NCBI RefSeq assembly: GCF_001424195.1
Contig: NZ_LMOO01000001.1
Coordinates: 1,591,965 to 1,655,964 of the forward strand
Source: Cellulomonas sp. Leaf334
GTDB taxonomy: Bacteria > Actinomycetota > Actinomycetes > Actinomycetales > Cellulomonadaceae
Direction: 5' to 3'
DNA: 64,000 bases
The notes beneath the pieces are model-generated. The model was not told the DNA's origin. It ran no database searches and worked only from the letters and a program-made list of their open reading frames with translations. Positions 1-8,499 of the stretch are shown piece after piece. Positions within the stretch are counted from its first letter, which is position 1. Each line of letters opens with the position of its first letter. Both the position numbers and the translations under genes were made by a program.

Positions 1-1264
1 CGTCGGACATCGCGAGCCAGTCCTGGGCGGCGAGCGAGGCGGCGACGGCCGGTCCGAGCGGCTGCCTGACCGTCCCGGTGACCTCTTCCAGCCGGCGCAG
101 CGTCGGCGTGCCGAGCGGCTTGCGCAGGGTGACGAAGCCGAAGCCGATGCCCTCGACGGCCCGGGACGCGAAGTCGTCCAGCCACTGCCCGTAACGGTCG
201 GCCCACGCCGCCCGGTCCCGGTCGGGCGTCGTGCCGCCGTCGCGGATCCACGTCTCGGCGTACTGCGCGGGGTCCTGCAGCTCGCGCTGGACCACCCATC
301 CGTCCAGGCCGGAGGCGTCGAGCCACGCGCCGACGCGCTCGTGCCACTCCTCGCCGCGGCGCACCTCCCAGTTGCCCAGCAGCTGCGCCACCCCGCCGGG
401 GGCGAGCGTCGCGCCGACGCCCTCGATGAGCTCCCGCACGATCGCGTCCCCCGCACGGCCTCCGTCGCGGTACTCGTACGACGGCATCCCGGGCGTCCGG
501 GGCGTGATGACGAACGGCGGGTTGCTGACCACGAGGTCGAACCGCTCGTCGGCGACGGGCTCGAGCATCGACCCCTCGCGCAGGTCCAGCTCCACCCCGG
601 CGAGCGCCCCGTTGAACCGCGCGAACGCGAGCGCTCGTCGCGAGATGTCGGTGCCGACCACCCGGCGCGAGTGCCGCGACGCGTGCAGCGCCTGGATGCC
701 GCAGCCCGTGCCGAGGTCGAGCACGAGGTCGCGCTCGTCGCGCACGGTGACCTGCGCCAACGTGGTGGACGCCCCGCCGACGCCCAGCACGTGGTCGGTG
801 CGCAACGCCTGCCCGGTCGCCAGCTCGCCGAGGTCGGACGCGATCCACCAGTCGACCTCGCCGCCACCGTCGACGGCCGTGTACGGGCGCAGGTCCACGC
901 GGGCGCGGACGTCGTCGCCGTCGACCTCGACCAGCCCGAGCCGCGACGCACCGTCCACCGTCAGGCTCGGGAACGCCCGCTCGAGCGTGCGCCGGGGCGT
1001 CGTCGCGCCGAGCAGGAACGTCCGGATCAGCGCCGCGACGACCTCGTCGGCAGCCGCCTCGGTCGCCCGCAGCGCCGGCACGGGCTCCTCGCGGTGCAGC
1101 GCGTCGGCGGCGACCGCCCCCAGCACCTCCTCCACCCCGGCGACGCCGTACCCGGCGGCGGCCAGGTCGGCACGGAGCGCGGCCACGAGCCGCGCATCGG
1201 TCAGAGGCGCCCCGGGCGCAGGTTCCAGAACCACGCGCCCATCATCCCCGCAACGTCCGAGCAT
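1..1264 (-). CDS. Class I SAM-dependent methyltransferase (DUF7059-type N-terminal domain), 3' end off window
   Basis: The minus-strand frame is open from about 1264 to the left edge, so the C-terminus is missing. An N-terminal helical domain precedes a Rossmann methyltransferase fold with the SAM loop VLDLGTGCGIQ and the motif VVSNPPFVI. NPPF-type motifs are typical of methyltransferases acting on amide or ring nitrogens (HemK/RsmC-like), so the target may be a protein glutamine or rRNA base, but this cannot be settled. The start is uncertain: ATG at 1264 and GTG at 1234 are both in frame and neither has a clear Shine-Dalgarno sequence. It lies about 35 bp downstream of the endonuclease-like gene on the same strand. 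Confidence 0.85.
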   Translation of the reverse strand, partial: MLGRCGDDGRVVLEPAPGAPLTDARLVAALRADLAAAGYGVAGVEEVLGAVAADALHREEPVPALRATEAAADEVVAALIRTFLLGATTPRRTLERAFPSLTVDGASRLGLVEVDGDDVRARVDLRPYTAVDGGGEVDWWIASDLGELATGQALRTDHVLGVGGASTTLAQVTVRDERDLVLDLGTGCGIQALHASRHSRRVVGTDISRRALAFARFNGALAGVELDLREGSMLEPVADERFDLVVSNPPFVITPRTPGMPSYEYRDGGRAGDAIVRELIEGVGATLAPGGVAQLLGNWEVRRGEEWHERVGAWLDASGLDGWVVQRELQDPAQYAETWIRDGGTTPDRDRAAWADRYGQWLDDFASRAVEGIGFGFVTLRKPLGTPTLRRLEEVTGTVRQPLGPAVAASLAAQDWLAMSD

Positions 1265-1298
1265 CCGGTCGCCAGGACGCTCACTTCCTCGGACGTCC

Positions 1299-1979
1299 CT
1301 AGACCGACCGCAGGAGGTCCAGGTCCACGACGAGCGGGCGGTGGTCGCTGCCGACCTGGGCGGGCGGGCCGGACGGGACCCGAGCGTTTCCCGACGCCAG
1401 GTCCGGGGACCGCAGGATCGCGTCGATGCGCAGGCGCGGCTCGATCGCGGGGAACGTCGGGTCCCCCAGGGGGTCGACGTCGACCAGCACGGTGGTCAGA
1501 CTCGTCCAGGTGGGCCCGCCGGGGGGCTCGTTCAGGTCTCCCAGCACGACGGTCCGCATCGTGGGCACGTGGTGGACGAGGACGTCCGACAGGTGGGCGG
1601 CGCGCTCGTCGCGGACCAGCGAGAGGTGCACGACGACGAACCGGATGCCGTCGACGGTCGCGACGGCGACGCCGCGGCCGGTGCGGCCGGACAGGTTCGG
1701 CAACCGCACCGCCGAGTGGCTGGTCACCGATCGGCCGCGCGCGACCAGCAGGGCCGTCGTGCGGGCACCGCGACCGTTCACCACGGCCCGCATCCCCACG
1801 TCGCGCGCGAACCGCCAGGTCCGGAACCAGCCGAGGGGGCCTCGCGGCGGCTCCTGCAGGCCGAGCACGTCCGGCGCGGCAGCCCGCACGACCTCGACGA
1901 CGTCGGGCCGGGAGAGCTGCAGGCCCTTGACGTTGTACGTCATGACCCGAAGGCGGTCCGCGCGGGAAGCCGTGGTCAC
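1299..1979 (-). CDS. Endonuclease/exonuclease/phosphatase family protein
   Basis: The protein has the EEP fold signature in order: RVMTYNVKGL near the N-terminus, LGLQEPP (metal-binding Glu), VVLGDLNEPPGG (catalytic Asp/Asn), a LRIDAIL strand and a C-terminal SDHRPLVVDL box with the catalytic His. These proteins hydrolyse phosphodiester bonds in DNA, phosphoinositides or sphingomyelin, and the substrate cannot be read from sequence. GTG at 1979 is chosen because GGAGGG lies just upstream; the frame extends to 2024 without support. There is no signal peptide, so a cytoplasmic role is likely. About 157 bp separate it from the ThuA gene upstream. Confidence 0.8.
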   Translation of the reverse strand: MTTASRADRLRVMTYNVKGLQLSRPDVVEVVRAAAPDVLGLQEPPRGPLGWFRTWRFARDVGMRAVVNGRGARTTALLVARGRSVTSHSAVRLPNLSGRTGRGVAVATVDGIRFVVVHLSLVRDERAAHLSDVLVHHVPTMRTVVLGDLNEPPGGPTWTSLTTVLVDVDPLGDPTFPAIEPRLRIDAILRSPDLASGNARVPSGPPAQVGSDHRPLVVDLDLLRSV

Positions 1980-2136
1980 GTCACCCTCCACACGACGTCC
2001 GCACCCGTACGCGCGGCAACCCACCGGAGCGTGGGCGCCAGCCGGCCGCGATCGCGGACGTCCGCGTTTGTGCGGGTCGGAGCCGGTCGGAGTGCGGACG
2101 TCGTCATGTGGACATCTTCGCGCGGGAGCGGGTGGT

Positions 2137-2796
2137 TCAGGGGCTGAGCAACCAGCGGACCTCGCGGCGGAGCAGGTCGACGCGCGACGGGGAGTCGTAG
2201 GAGCGGACGTCGTGACCGAGGGCGTCGTAGACGATCCGGCCCGGTCCGGGCGCGACCCACACGACGGGGTGCGCGGTGCCGTCGTGGTCGGCGACGAGGA
2301 GCACCTGGACGTCGGGCGACACCCGCAGGGAGAGGTACTGCTCGTCGTCGGCGGTGACCTCGGCCAGTCCGGCGGTGATCTCGTGGGAGCCCACCACCCG
2401 GAAGGTCGCGGTGCTGTGCGGGGGGTGCCAGGTGGTGCCCTCGACCCAGCGCCCGCCGAGCAGCGGCTCCCAGGCGGGTGCGTCGAGGAACGTGTTCGTC
2501 GCCTGGTGCAGCCCGAGCACGGGTACGCCGGACGCCACGAGTGCGGAGAGCCGCGCGTGGAACGGGAGCCAGTCGTCGTCGGTACCGTCGAAGTCGGGGT
2601 CGGGCCGGCCCCGGCCGGACGCGACGACCACCAGGTCGGGCTCGATCCCGTCGAGGGCAGCGGGCAGCGTCCCCCGGATCGTCACGTCGACCCCGTCGTC
2701 GCCCAGCAGCTGCGCGACGCGGTGGGCGATCGCGGCCGTGTCGTGCCAGGGGTCCTCGTACCGTCCGTGCCCGGCGAGCACGAGCGCGTGCGTCAT
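2137..2796 (-). CDS. ThuA-like domain protein
   Basis: This 219-residue protein resembles the ThuA family (trehalose-utilisation, glutamine-amidotransferase-like fold): it starts MTHALVLAGHGRYEDPWHDT, has a central LGLHQATNTFLD and a late VVWVAPGPGRIVYDALGHD segment. ThuA proteins sit in sugar-degradation operons, and in rhizobia ThuA works with ThuB in disaccharide oxidation. The ATG at 2796 overlaps the stop of the DUF624 gene (ATGA), so it is probably translationally coupled and is the last gene of the carbohydrate operon. Its exact reaction is unknown; processing of an imported oligosaccharide or its oxidised product is an inference from position. Confidence 0.8.
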   Translation of the reverse strand: MTHALVLAGHGRYEDPWHDTAAIAHRVAQLLGDDGVDVTIRGTLPAALDGIEPDLVVVASGRGRPDPDFDGTDDDWLPFHARLSALVASGVPVLGLHQATNTFLDAPAWEPLLGGRWVEGTTWHPPHSTATFRVVGSHEITAGLAEVTADDEQYLSLRVSPDVQVLLVADHDGTAHPVVWVAPGPGRIVYDALGHDVRSYDSPSRVDLLRREVRWLLSP

Positions 2797-3413
2797 CAGT
2801 CCTCCTGGGGGGTCAGCGCGTACCGGGCGTTCGACCACACCACATAGAGCAGCGGCGCGCACGCGATGAGCACCCCGATGCCGGGCTTGACCAGGAGGAC
2901 GGCGACGAGGACGGCGAGCACGAGGACGTTGAGCGCCGACAGGTACCACCGCCGCAGCGCCACGACCGCGGCCACCCGCAGCGACGCACCGGCCAGGGCG
3001 TAGGGCAGGACCGCGACGACGAGCACCGCGAGCACGACGAACATCGGCAGCAGCGGTCGGGCGAACGCGATCTCGCCGGCGAGCGCACCGACGACGTTGA
3101 CGGCGAGCACCCCGAGGATCGCGGCGCCGCCGGCCCAGAGCGCGAGCCCGCGCCGGAAGCCCTGGCGGTACGCGGCCACGAACGCGGCCGCCGGCCGGTC
3201 GTCGGCGGCGAACGCCCCGAACGCCCCGAGCAGCGCCGGACCGCAGACGCACGAGAGCACGGCGAAGAACGGCAGCGCCGCCAGCGGGTCCTCCACCAGC
3301 ATGAGCGCGAGCAGCAGCGGCGCGCACGCCACCGCGAGGAGCAGGTTGACGACGAGCCCCGTCCAGAGGCCACGGAACCCGCGCTCGTAGGTGGTGACGG
3401 TCAGGGTGCTCAT
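2796..3413 (-). CDS. DUF624 (YesL-like) membrane protein
   Basis: This 205-residue integral membrane protein has about five hydrophobic segments, beginning LWTGLVVNLLLAVACAPLLL. The start MSTLTVTTYERGFRGLWTGL and the overall layout fit DUF624/YesL, a family of unknown function usually found beside family-1 sugar ABC transporters (yes rhamnogalacturonan genes in Bacillus). Its ATG overlaps the upstream permease stop and its stop overlaps the ThuA start, so all three are tightly coupled. A role helping oligosaccharide uptake is suggested by family context only. Confidence 0.8.
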   Translation of the reverse strand: MSTLTVTTYERGFRGLWTGLVVNLLLAVACAPLLLALMLVEDPLAALPFFAVLSCVCGPALLGAFGAFAADDRPAAAFVAAYRQGFRRGLALWAGGAAILGVLAVNVVGALAGEIAFARPLLPMFVVLAVLVVAVLPYALAGASLRVAAVVALRRWYLSALNVLVLAVLVAVLLVKPGIGVLIACAPLLYVVWSNARYALTPQED

Positions 3414-4300
3414 CCCTTCAGCCCGCTCGTCGCGATGCCCTGGATGAAGTACTTCTGCCCGATCAGGAAGATCACGAGGATCGGCACGACGGAGATCACG
3501 GAGCCGGTCATGATCATCGCGTAGTCGCCGTCGAAGAGGCCGACGAACGACTTGAGCCCCAGCTGCACGGTCCACAGCTCGTTGCTGGTCAGGTAGATGA
3601 ACGGCCCCATGTAGTCGTTCCAGGTGGCGACGAACGTGAGCAGCGCGAGGCTGGCGAGCGCCGGCTTGGACAGCGGCAGGATGATCCGCCGGTAGATGCC
3701 GTACTCGGACAGGCCGTCGATGCGGGCGGCCTCGCAGAGCTCGTCGGGGATGGTCAGGTAGTACTGCCGCAGCAGGAACACCCCGAACGCGCCGAACGCC
3801 TGCAGCAGGATCAGCGACCAGAACGTGTTGACCAGCCCGGCCTTCTGCAGCATCACGTACTGCGGCACCATGTACGCCTGCCACGGCACGGCGATGGTCG
3901 CGATATAGGCGACGAACAGGGCGTCGCGCCCGCGCCAGCGCACCTTGGAGAACCCGTACGCCGCGAAGCTGCCGGTGAGCACCTGCAGGAACGTGATGAC
4001 GAGGGACAGGAACAGCGAGTTGCGCAGGTACGTGGTCATCGGGATGCGCGACCAGATGTCGACGTAGTTGTTCCACTGGAAGTCGCGCGGGATCCACTGC
4101 GTCGGGACGGTGAAGACCTCGTTGTTGTTCTTCAGCGAGGAGGAGACCATCCAGACGAACGGCACGAGGACGCCCAGCGCGATGACCGTGATGAGCACGT
4201 ACATGACCGCGGTCCGCACGGGGTGCCGCTCCGGGCCGACGGGTGGGACGGACGGCGGGTCCAGGGACACCGTGGCCGTGGGGGCTTCGACGACGCTCAT
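3410..4300 (-). CDS. Carbohydrate ABC transporter permease, MalG type
   Basis: This 296-residue inner-membrane subunit has six predicted helices and the cytoplasmic EAA loop EAARIDGLSEYGIYRRIILP, which contacts the ATPase. It starts with a roughly 28-residue cytoplasmic tail, like CUT1 (MalG) permeases. It would form the channel with the neighbouring MalF-type permease and be fed by the lipoprotein encoded upstream. The start codon overlaps the stop of the upstream permease and its own stop overlaps the DUF624 start. No ATPase gene is nearby, so a shared MsiK-type ATPase probably powers it; that last point is inference from actinobacterial CUT1 systems. Confidence 0.93.
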   Translation of the reverse strand: MSVVEAPTATVSLDPPSVPPVGPERHPVRTAVMYVLITVIALGVLVPFVWMVSSSLKNNNEVFTVPTQWIPRDFQWNNYVDIWSRIPMTTYLRNSLFLSLVITFLQVLTGSFAAYGFSKVRWRGRDALFVAYIATIAVPWQAYMVPQYVMLQKAGLVNTFWSLILLQAFGAFGVFLLRQYYLTIPDELCEAARIDGLSEYGIYRRIILPLSKPALASLALLTFVATWNDYMGPFIYLTSNELWTVQLGLKSFVGLFDGDYAMIMTGSVISVVPILVIFLIGQKYFIQGIATSGLKG

Positions 4301-5235
4301 CAGCGGTCCCTCCGCTCACCGAGGCGGAACTGCAGCACGGTCACCAGCAGGACGATGACGAACAGCACCAGGGAGATGGCCGACGCGTACCCGAACTCGC
4401 CCTGCGCGATGCCTTCCCGGTAGATCAGCTGCGAGAGCACCAGGGTGGCGCGACCAGGGCCGCCGTCGGTCATGACGACGATCAGGTCGAAGACCTTGAA
4501 CGAGCCGACGGTCAGCAGGATCAGGACGAGGAATGTGGTGGGGCGCAGGGTCGGCAGCGTGATGTGCCAGAACCGCTGCCACGCGTTGGCGCCGTCGACG
4601 CGGGCGGCCTCGTAGTACTCGACGGGGATGGTCTGCAGGCCGGCGAGGAACAGGATCATGTAGTAGCCCATGTCCCGCCAGACGCTCGTGATGATGACGG
4701 CGGGCATGGCCCAGTCGGAGCTGGAGGTCCAGCCGGGCGGGTTGGCGACGCCGAGGGTGGTGAGGAGCTGGTTGACCGGACCCATCGTCGGGTTGAAGAG
4801 CATGTTCCAGACGACCGCGACGGCGACCAGCGAGGTCACGTACGGGAAGAACGCGGCGGTCCGGAAGAACCGCACGCCGCGCAGCTTGCGGTTGAGCACC
4901 AGGGCCAGCCCCAGCGAGCACAGCAGCGTCAGCGGGACGTGGCCGATGCCGTAGTAGAGGGTGTTGCGCAGCGCGATCCAGAACGTGTCGTTGCCGAACA
5001 TCTTCTGGAAGTTGTCGAGGCCGACGAACTCGGCGGGGTTGTACGAGTCCCACTCCATGAACGCCAGCCCGAAGGCCGCGACCACGGGCACCAGCGTGAG
5101 CAGGGCGAAGCCGAGGAAGTTCGGCAGGATGAAGCTGATGCCGATGAGGGTGTTGCGGCGGGACTGCCGCCCGGTGGTGCCGGACCCCGCGGACGACGCC
5201 GTCGGCGCAGTCGGTGGCGCTGCGGTGATGGCCAT
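4300..5235 (-). CDS. Carbohydrate ABC transporter permease, MalF type
   Basis: This 311-residue permease has six membrane spans and the EAA motif EAARVDGANAWQRFWHITLP. Its N-terminal 25 residues are Ala/Thr/Pro-rich and cytoplasmic, then comes the first span (ISFILPNFLGFALLTLVPVV). It pairs with the MalG-type permease whose start overlaps its stop. A good Shine-Dalgarno (GAAGGAG) precedes the ATG at 5235. A 13-bp stem-loop separates it from the upstream substrate-binding protein gene, which may lower permease expression relative to the binding protein. Confidence 0.93.
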   Translation of the reverse strand: MAITAAPPTAPTASSAGSGTTGRQSRRNTLIGISFILPNFLGFALLTLVPVVAAFGLAFMEWDSYNPAEFVGLDNFQKMFGNDTFWIALRNTLYYGIGHVPLTLLCSLGLALVLNRKLRGVRFFRTAAFFPYVTSLVAVAVVWNMLFNPTMGPVNQLLTTLGVANPPGWTSSSDWAMPAVIITSVWRDMGYYMILFLAGLQTIPVEYYEAARVDGANAWQRFWHITLPTLRPTTFLVLILLTVGSFKVFDLIVVMTDGGPGRATLVLSQLIYREGIAQGEFGYASAISLVLFVIVLLVTVLQFRLGERRDR

Positions 5236-5253
5236 GGTGCTCCTTCGCCTGCT

Positions 5254-5287
5254 CGCGCGGGCCGACCCGTGGGAGTCGGCCCGCGCG
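5254..5287. promoter_or_regulatory. 13-bp perfect stem-loop between binding protein and permease genes
   Basis: Positions 5254-5266 pair perfectly with 5275-5287 around an 8-nt loop, starting 9 nt after the stop of the substrate-binding protein gene. Such hairpins commonly stabilise or partially terminate the mRNA so that the binding protein is made in excess of the permeases. There is no T-tract. The structure is seen directly; the function is inferred. Confidence 0.6.
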
Positions 5288-5295
5288 GACGGCTG

Positions 5296-6582
5296 CTAGT
5301 CGAGGACGTCCTGCTTGACGCGGCTCTCCATGGCCGCGATGCCGTCGTCGACGGACTTCTCGCCGACCATGATCAGGTCGTGCTCCTCGTTGAGGATCAC
5401 GTCGACGTCGGCCGTGATGTCCGACGGAGCCATCTCGAGGGCGACGTCGTCGGGTGCGAAGGCCTCCTTGGACAGGTCGTCCGTGGGCATGCCCTCGAGC
5501 GCGAAGTAGGCGGCGGTGACGTCGTCGCTCTGCAGGGCAGGCACGACGCCGATCGCGGAGATCGCCTCCGCACCCTTCAGCGACGCCGCGAACGCCAGGA
5601 ACTTCTTGGCGGCGTCCTTGTTCTTCGCGGCCTTGTTGACCGCGAACGCGGTCGGTCCGCCGAAGGTCGTGGTGGTGTCGCCGTCGTCGACCTGCGGCAT
5701 CGGCGCGATGCCCCACTCGACGGTGGACTTGGCGTCCTTCTTGGCCTGCAGGATCCCGGAGATGTACCAGGTGCCCATCGGCATCATCGCGGTGGCCTGC
5801 GTCTCGAACATCGTCCGGTAGCTGACCTGCTGGGTCTTGGCCGTCGAGTAGTCGAGGGCGTAGCCGTCCTTCTGCAGGCCCACGTTCAGGTCGTACTGGT
5901 CCGTGAGGAACCCGTAGTCGCCGCTGAGCAGGTCGCCGTCGTTCTGCGCCTGCGCGATCGCCTGCGTCACTGAGCGCCAGACGTGGTTGTACGTCCCGTA
6001 GACCTTCTGCCCGGCCGCGTCGGTGCCGGTGAGCTTCTGCGCCAGGTCGGCGTACTCGTCCCACGTGACGTGGTCGGGGTAGTCGAGGCCCGCCGCGTCG
6101 AACAGCGCCTTGTTGTAGTACAGGACCCAGAAGTCCTGCCGGTACGGGACCGCGAAGAACTTCCCGTCCTGGTCGTACCCGTCCGTCCCGGCCAGCTTGC
6201 CGTCCGGGTAGTCGGTGACCAGGTCGGTGACGTCCTCGAGCTGGCCGCGGCCGGCCCAGCGCGAGTAGTCCGTCAGGGTCTTCATGGTGAGGACGTCGGT
6301 GGTGTCGCCACCGGCCAGCATCGTCGTGACCTTCTCGGGGTAGTCGTCCGCGAGGATGTCGACGGGCGTGATGGTGATGTCCGGGTACTCCGCCTCGAAC
6401 GCGTCGAAGAGGGCCTGGAACTCCGGCGTCTGGTCCATGCTCCAGACGGCGACCGACAGGTCCACCGGTCCGGACTCGGTGGCCTCGTCGTCGGGTGCGT
6501 TCCCGCTGCCGCTGCCGCACGCCGCGAGCGTCAGCGAGAGAGCCGCGGCGGCGCCGATGGCGGCCAGGGCCTTCCTGTTCAT
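5296..6582 (-). CDS. Extracellular substrate-binding lipoprotein of sugar ABC transporter
   Basis: This 428-residue protein has a lipoprotein signal peptide with lipobox LAAC (Cys about residue 22), followed by an acidic Gly/Ser-rich tether and a family-1 solute-binding fold beginning PVDLSVAVWSMDQTPEF. It contains the usual segments VWDEYADLAQKL-like, MFETQATAMMPMGTWY and TFGGPTAFAVNKAAKN. It should capture an oligosaccharide outside the membrane and deliver it to the two permeases downstream. The ATG at 6582 has a strong Shine-Dalgarno (GAGGAG). The DUF2264 gene lies 48 bp upstream. The ligand cannot be told from sequence; neighbours suggest an acidic oligosaccharide. Confidence 0.93.
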   Translation of the reverse strand: MNRKALAAIGAAAALSLTLAACGSGSGNAPDDEATESGPVDLSVAVWSMDQTPEFQALFDAFEAEYPDITITPVDILADDYPEKVTTMLAGGDTTDVLTMKTLTDYSRWAGRGQLEDVTDLVTDYPDGKLAGTDGYDQDGKFFAVPYRQDFWVLYYNKALFDAAGLDYPDHVTWDEYADLAQKLTGTDAAGQKVYGTYNHVWRSVTQAIAQAQNDGDLLSGDYGFLTDQYDLNVGLQKDGYALDYSTAKTQQVSYRTMFETQATAMMPMGTWYISGILQAKKDAKSTVEWGIAPMPQVDDGDTTTTFGGPTAFAVNKAAKNKDAAKKFLAFAASLKGAEAISAIGVVPALQSDDVTAAYFALEGMPTDDLSKEAFAPDDVALEMAPSDITADVDVILNEEHDLIMVGEKSVDDGIAAMESRVKQDVLD

Positions 6583-6630
6583 GGTGCTCTCCTCTTCGGT
6601 CAGGTCACGTCGGGCGCCGTCGCCCGCGTG

Positions 6631-8499
6631 CTACTGCTGGTGGGGCAGGGTGCAGGTGGTCGTACGGCCGTCCGGCCACACGACGGTCAGCTGCTGGTCG
6701 ACGACAGCAGCGGTCGGGGGACTTCCGGGGTGCTCCGCCAGACCGACGACGGTGAGCCACCACGCGCCGAGGACAGCGGGGGTCGACGCCCACGGTGTCG
6801 CGGTCCAGATGCCGAGCGGGCTGGCATCCCTGTCCACCCGGACCTCCGTGGTGGCCCCGTCGGCGACGAGCACCGAGGTGAGCGCACCGCTGCGGACGCC
6901 GTCGGGCAGGAACGTCGGCTCGCCGGAGACGGGCCAGCCGGCGCTGCGGAGCGTCAGGCTCGGGTCGGCGTCGTCGACGCGGACGACCCGGACCTCCCAC
7001 GCGCCGCGCGCGACGGACACGGTGGTGAGGGTGCCGACCACGACGGAGGTGCCGACGAGGCCGGAGCCGTGCGTCGCCACCGTCGGGTCGACGTCGACGC
7101 GGTGCGCCTCGCTGCGGGAGGACACGACGCCGACGCCGTCGACGACCTCGCAGGTCAGCACGGTCATCCCCGACCGGTGGGTGGACCGCCCGTCGGCGTC
7201 GACCAGCACGACGGACTGGTCGAACGGCTCGGCCCACGCCTCGTCGTCGAGCAGCGGCGCGGTCGCGGTCGAGTACCCGAGCCGCGCGTACAGCGGCGAG
7301 TCGCCGTCGAGCGACCCCTCGAGCGCGTGGTCGGTGCCGTGGTTGACGACGCGCACGATGCCGTCGTCGTACGTCCCGCTGACGATCCAGCCGGGAGCGG
7401 CGACGGCGACCAGGTCGTCCGCCACCTCGACCGGCAGCGGCTCCTCGGCGGCGGTCCACACGGGGTGGTCGGCCGGCAGGGCGAGCCCGAGCATCCCCTT
7501 GGCCGCCCAGTACGGCGACCCGGTGCCGGAGTAGCTCTGCGCGAGCGGCCGCCAGGGCCCGTGCCAGCCGAGGGTCAGCAGCCCGTCCTCGTCGGGGGCG
7601 CCGTGCTGCACGAAGTGGGTGACGATGCTGGAGGCGGCCCGGCGCAGCTGCCCGGGTGACGTGCTGGGCACCTCCGCGATCGCGCCCGCCCAGTAGGGTG
7701 CCGCGGCCGCGAACCTGTACGTGAGGCTGCGGCCCTGGATCAGCGGGCTGCCGTCCGCGCCGACGAGGCGGATCGCGTCCTGCAGGTAGCGGTCGAGGCG
7801 CGCGACGTCCCTCGCCTGCCGGTCGGGCGCGACCGACGCGCCCTGCATCCGCGCCCAGAGCACGGGGTACAGGTGCATCGCCCAGCCGACGTAGTGGTCG
7901 TAGGAACGCTGGTCGCCGTCGGAGAACCAGCCGTCGGCACGCGCGAAGGACTCGTGCAGCGCGAGGTCCTCCTCCAGGTCCTCGGCGGACCACGGCCCGC
8001 CGAGGGACCTCAGGAACGTCTCGACGACGACCCGGAACCAGAGCCAGTTGTTGCGGGGGTACCCGCGGTCACCGACGACGGACGAGAGGTAGTCGACGAC
8101 GCGCTCCTGCACGCCGGCGTCGAGGCCGTCCCAGATCCACGGGCGCGTCAGGTCGAGGATGAGCGCCAGCGACGCGGCCTCGACCTTCGCCTGGCCGTGC
8201 TCCTCCGGCCGCACCCAGCGCTCCGGCGACGACGGGTCGGTCCCCGCGGCGAGACCCGAGGCGTAGAGCTCCGCGAGGTTCAGCGGGTCGGCGCCGCGCT
8301 CCCCCGCGAGGCGGAACCCGGCCAGCAGGAACGTCCGCGCGAAGCCCTCGAGCCCGTCGACCGCGGTGCCGTACCCGCCCGGCGCCCCGGGCAGGGTGAT
8401 CAAGGCGTGGCTCGGCGACGCGTACGGGCGGACCGCGAGCAGCATCTCGTCGGCGAGCGCCGCCCACTGCTCGCGGCTGCGGATCTCCCGCGCGCTCAT
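6631..8499 (-). CDS. DUF2264 domain protein, probable glycoside hydrolase
   Basis: This 622-residue cytoplasmic protein matches DUF2264: an N-terminal (alpha/alpha)6-type region with YPRNNWLWFRVVVETFLRSL, ADGWFSDGDQRSYDHYVGWA and a later SYSGTGSPYWAAKG, then a beta-rich C-terminal half. As I recall, CAZy places DUF2264 proteins in GH154, which includes beta-glucuronidase activity. There is no signal peptide, so it would act on imported oligosaccharides. The ATG at 8499 overlaps the stop of the dehydrogenase gene (ATGA). Together with a heparinase-like lyase across the divergent promoter, this points to uronate-containing substrates. The activity itself is an inference. Confidence 0.82.
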   Translation of the reverse strand: MSAREIRSREQWAALADEMLLAVRPYASPSHALITLPGAPGGYGTAVDGLEGFARTFLLAGFRLAGERGADPLNLAELYASGLAAGTDPSSPERWVRPEEHGQAKVEAASLALILDLTRPWIWDGLDAGVQERVVDYLSSVVGDRGYPRNNWLWFRVVVETFLRSLGGPWSAEDLEEDLALHESFARADGWFSDGDQRSYDHYVGWAMHLYPVLWARMQGASVAPDRQARDVARLDRYLQDAIRLVGADGSPLIQGRSLTYRFAAAAPYWAGAIAEVPSTSPGQLRRAASSIVTHFVQHGAPDEDGLLTLGWHGPWRPLAQSYSGTGSPYWAAKGMLGLALPADHPVWTAAEEPLPVEVADDLVAVAAPGWIVSGTYDDGIVRVVNHGTDHALEGSLDGDSPLYARLGYSTATAPLLDDEAWAEPFDQSVVLVDADGRSTHRSGMTVLTCEVVDGVGVVSSRSEAHRVDVDPTVATHGSGLVGTSVVVGTLTTVSVARGAWEVRVVRVDDADPSLTLRSAGWPVSGEPTFLPDGVRSGALTSVLVADGATTEVRVDRDASPLGIWTATPWASTPAVLGAWWLTVVGLAEHPGSPPTAAVVDQQLTVVWPDGRTTTCTLPHQQ

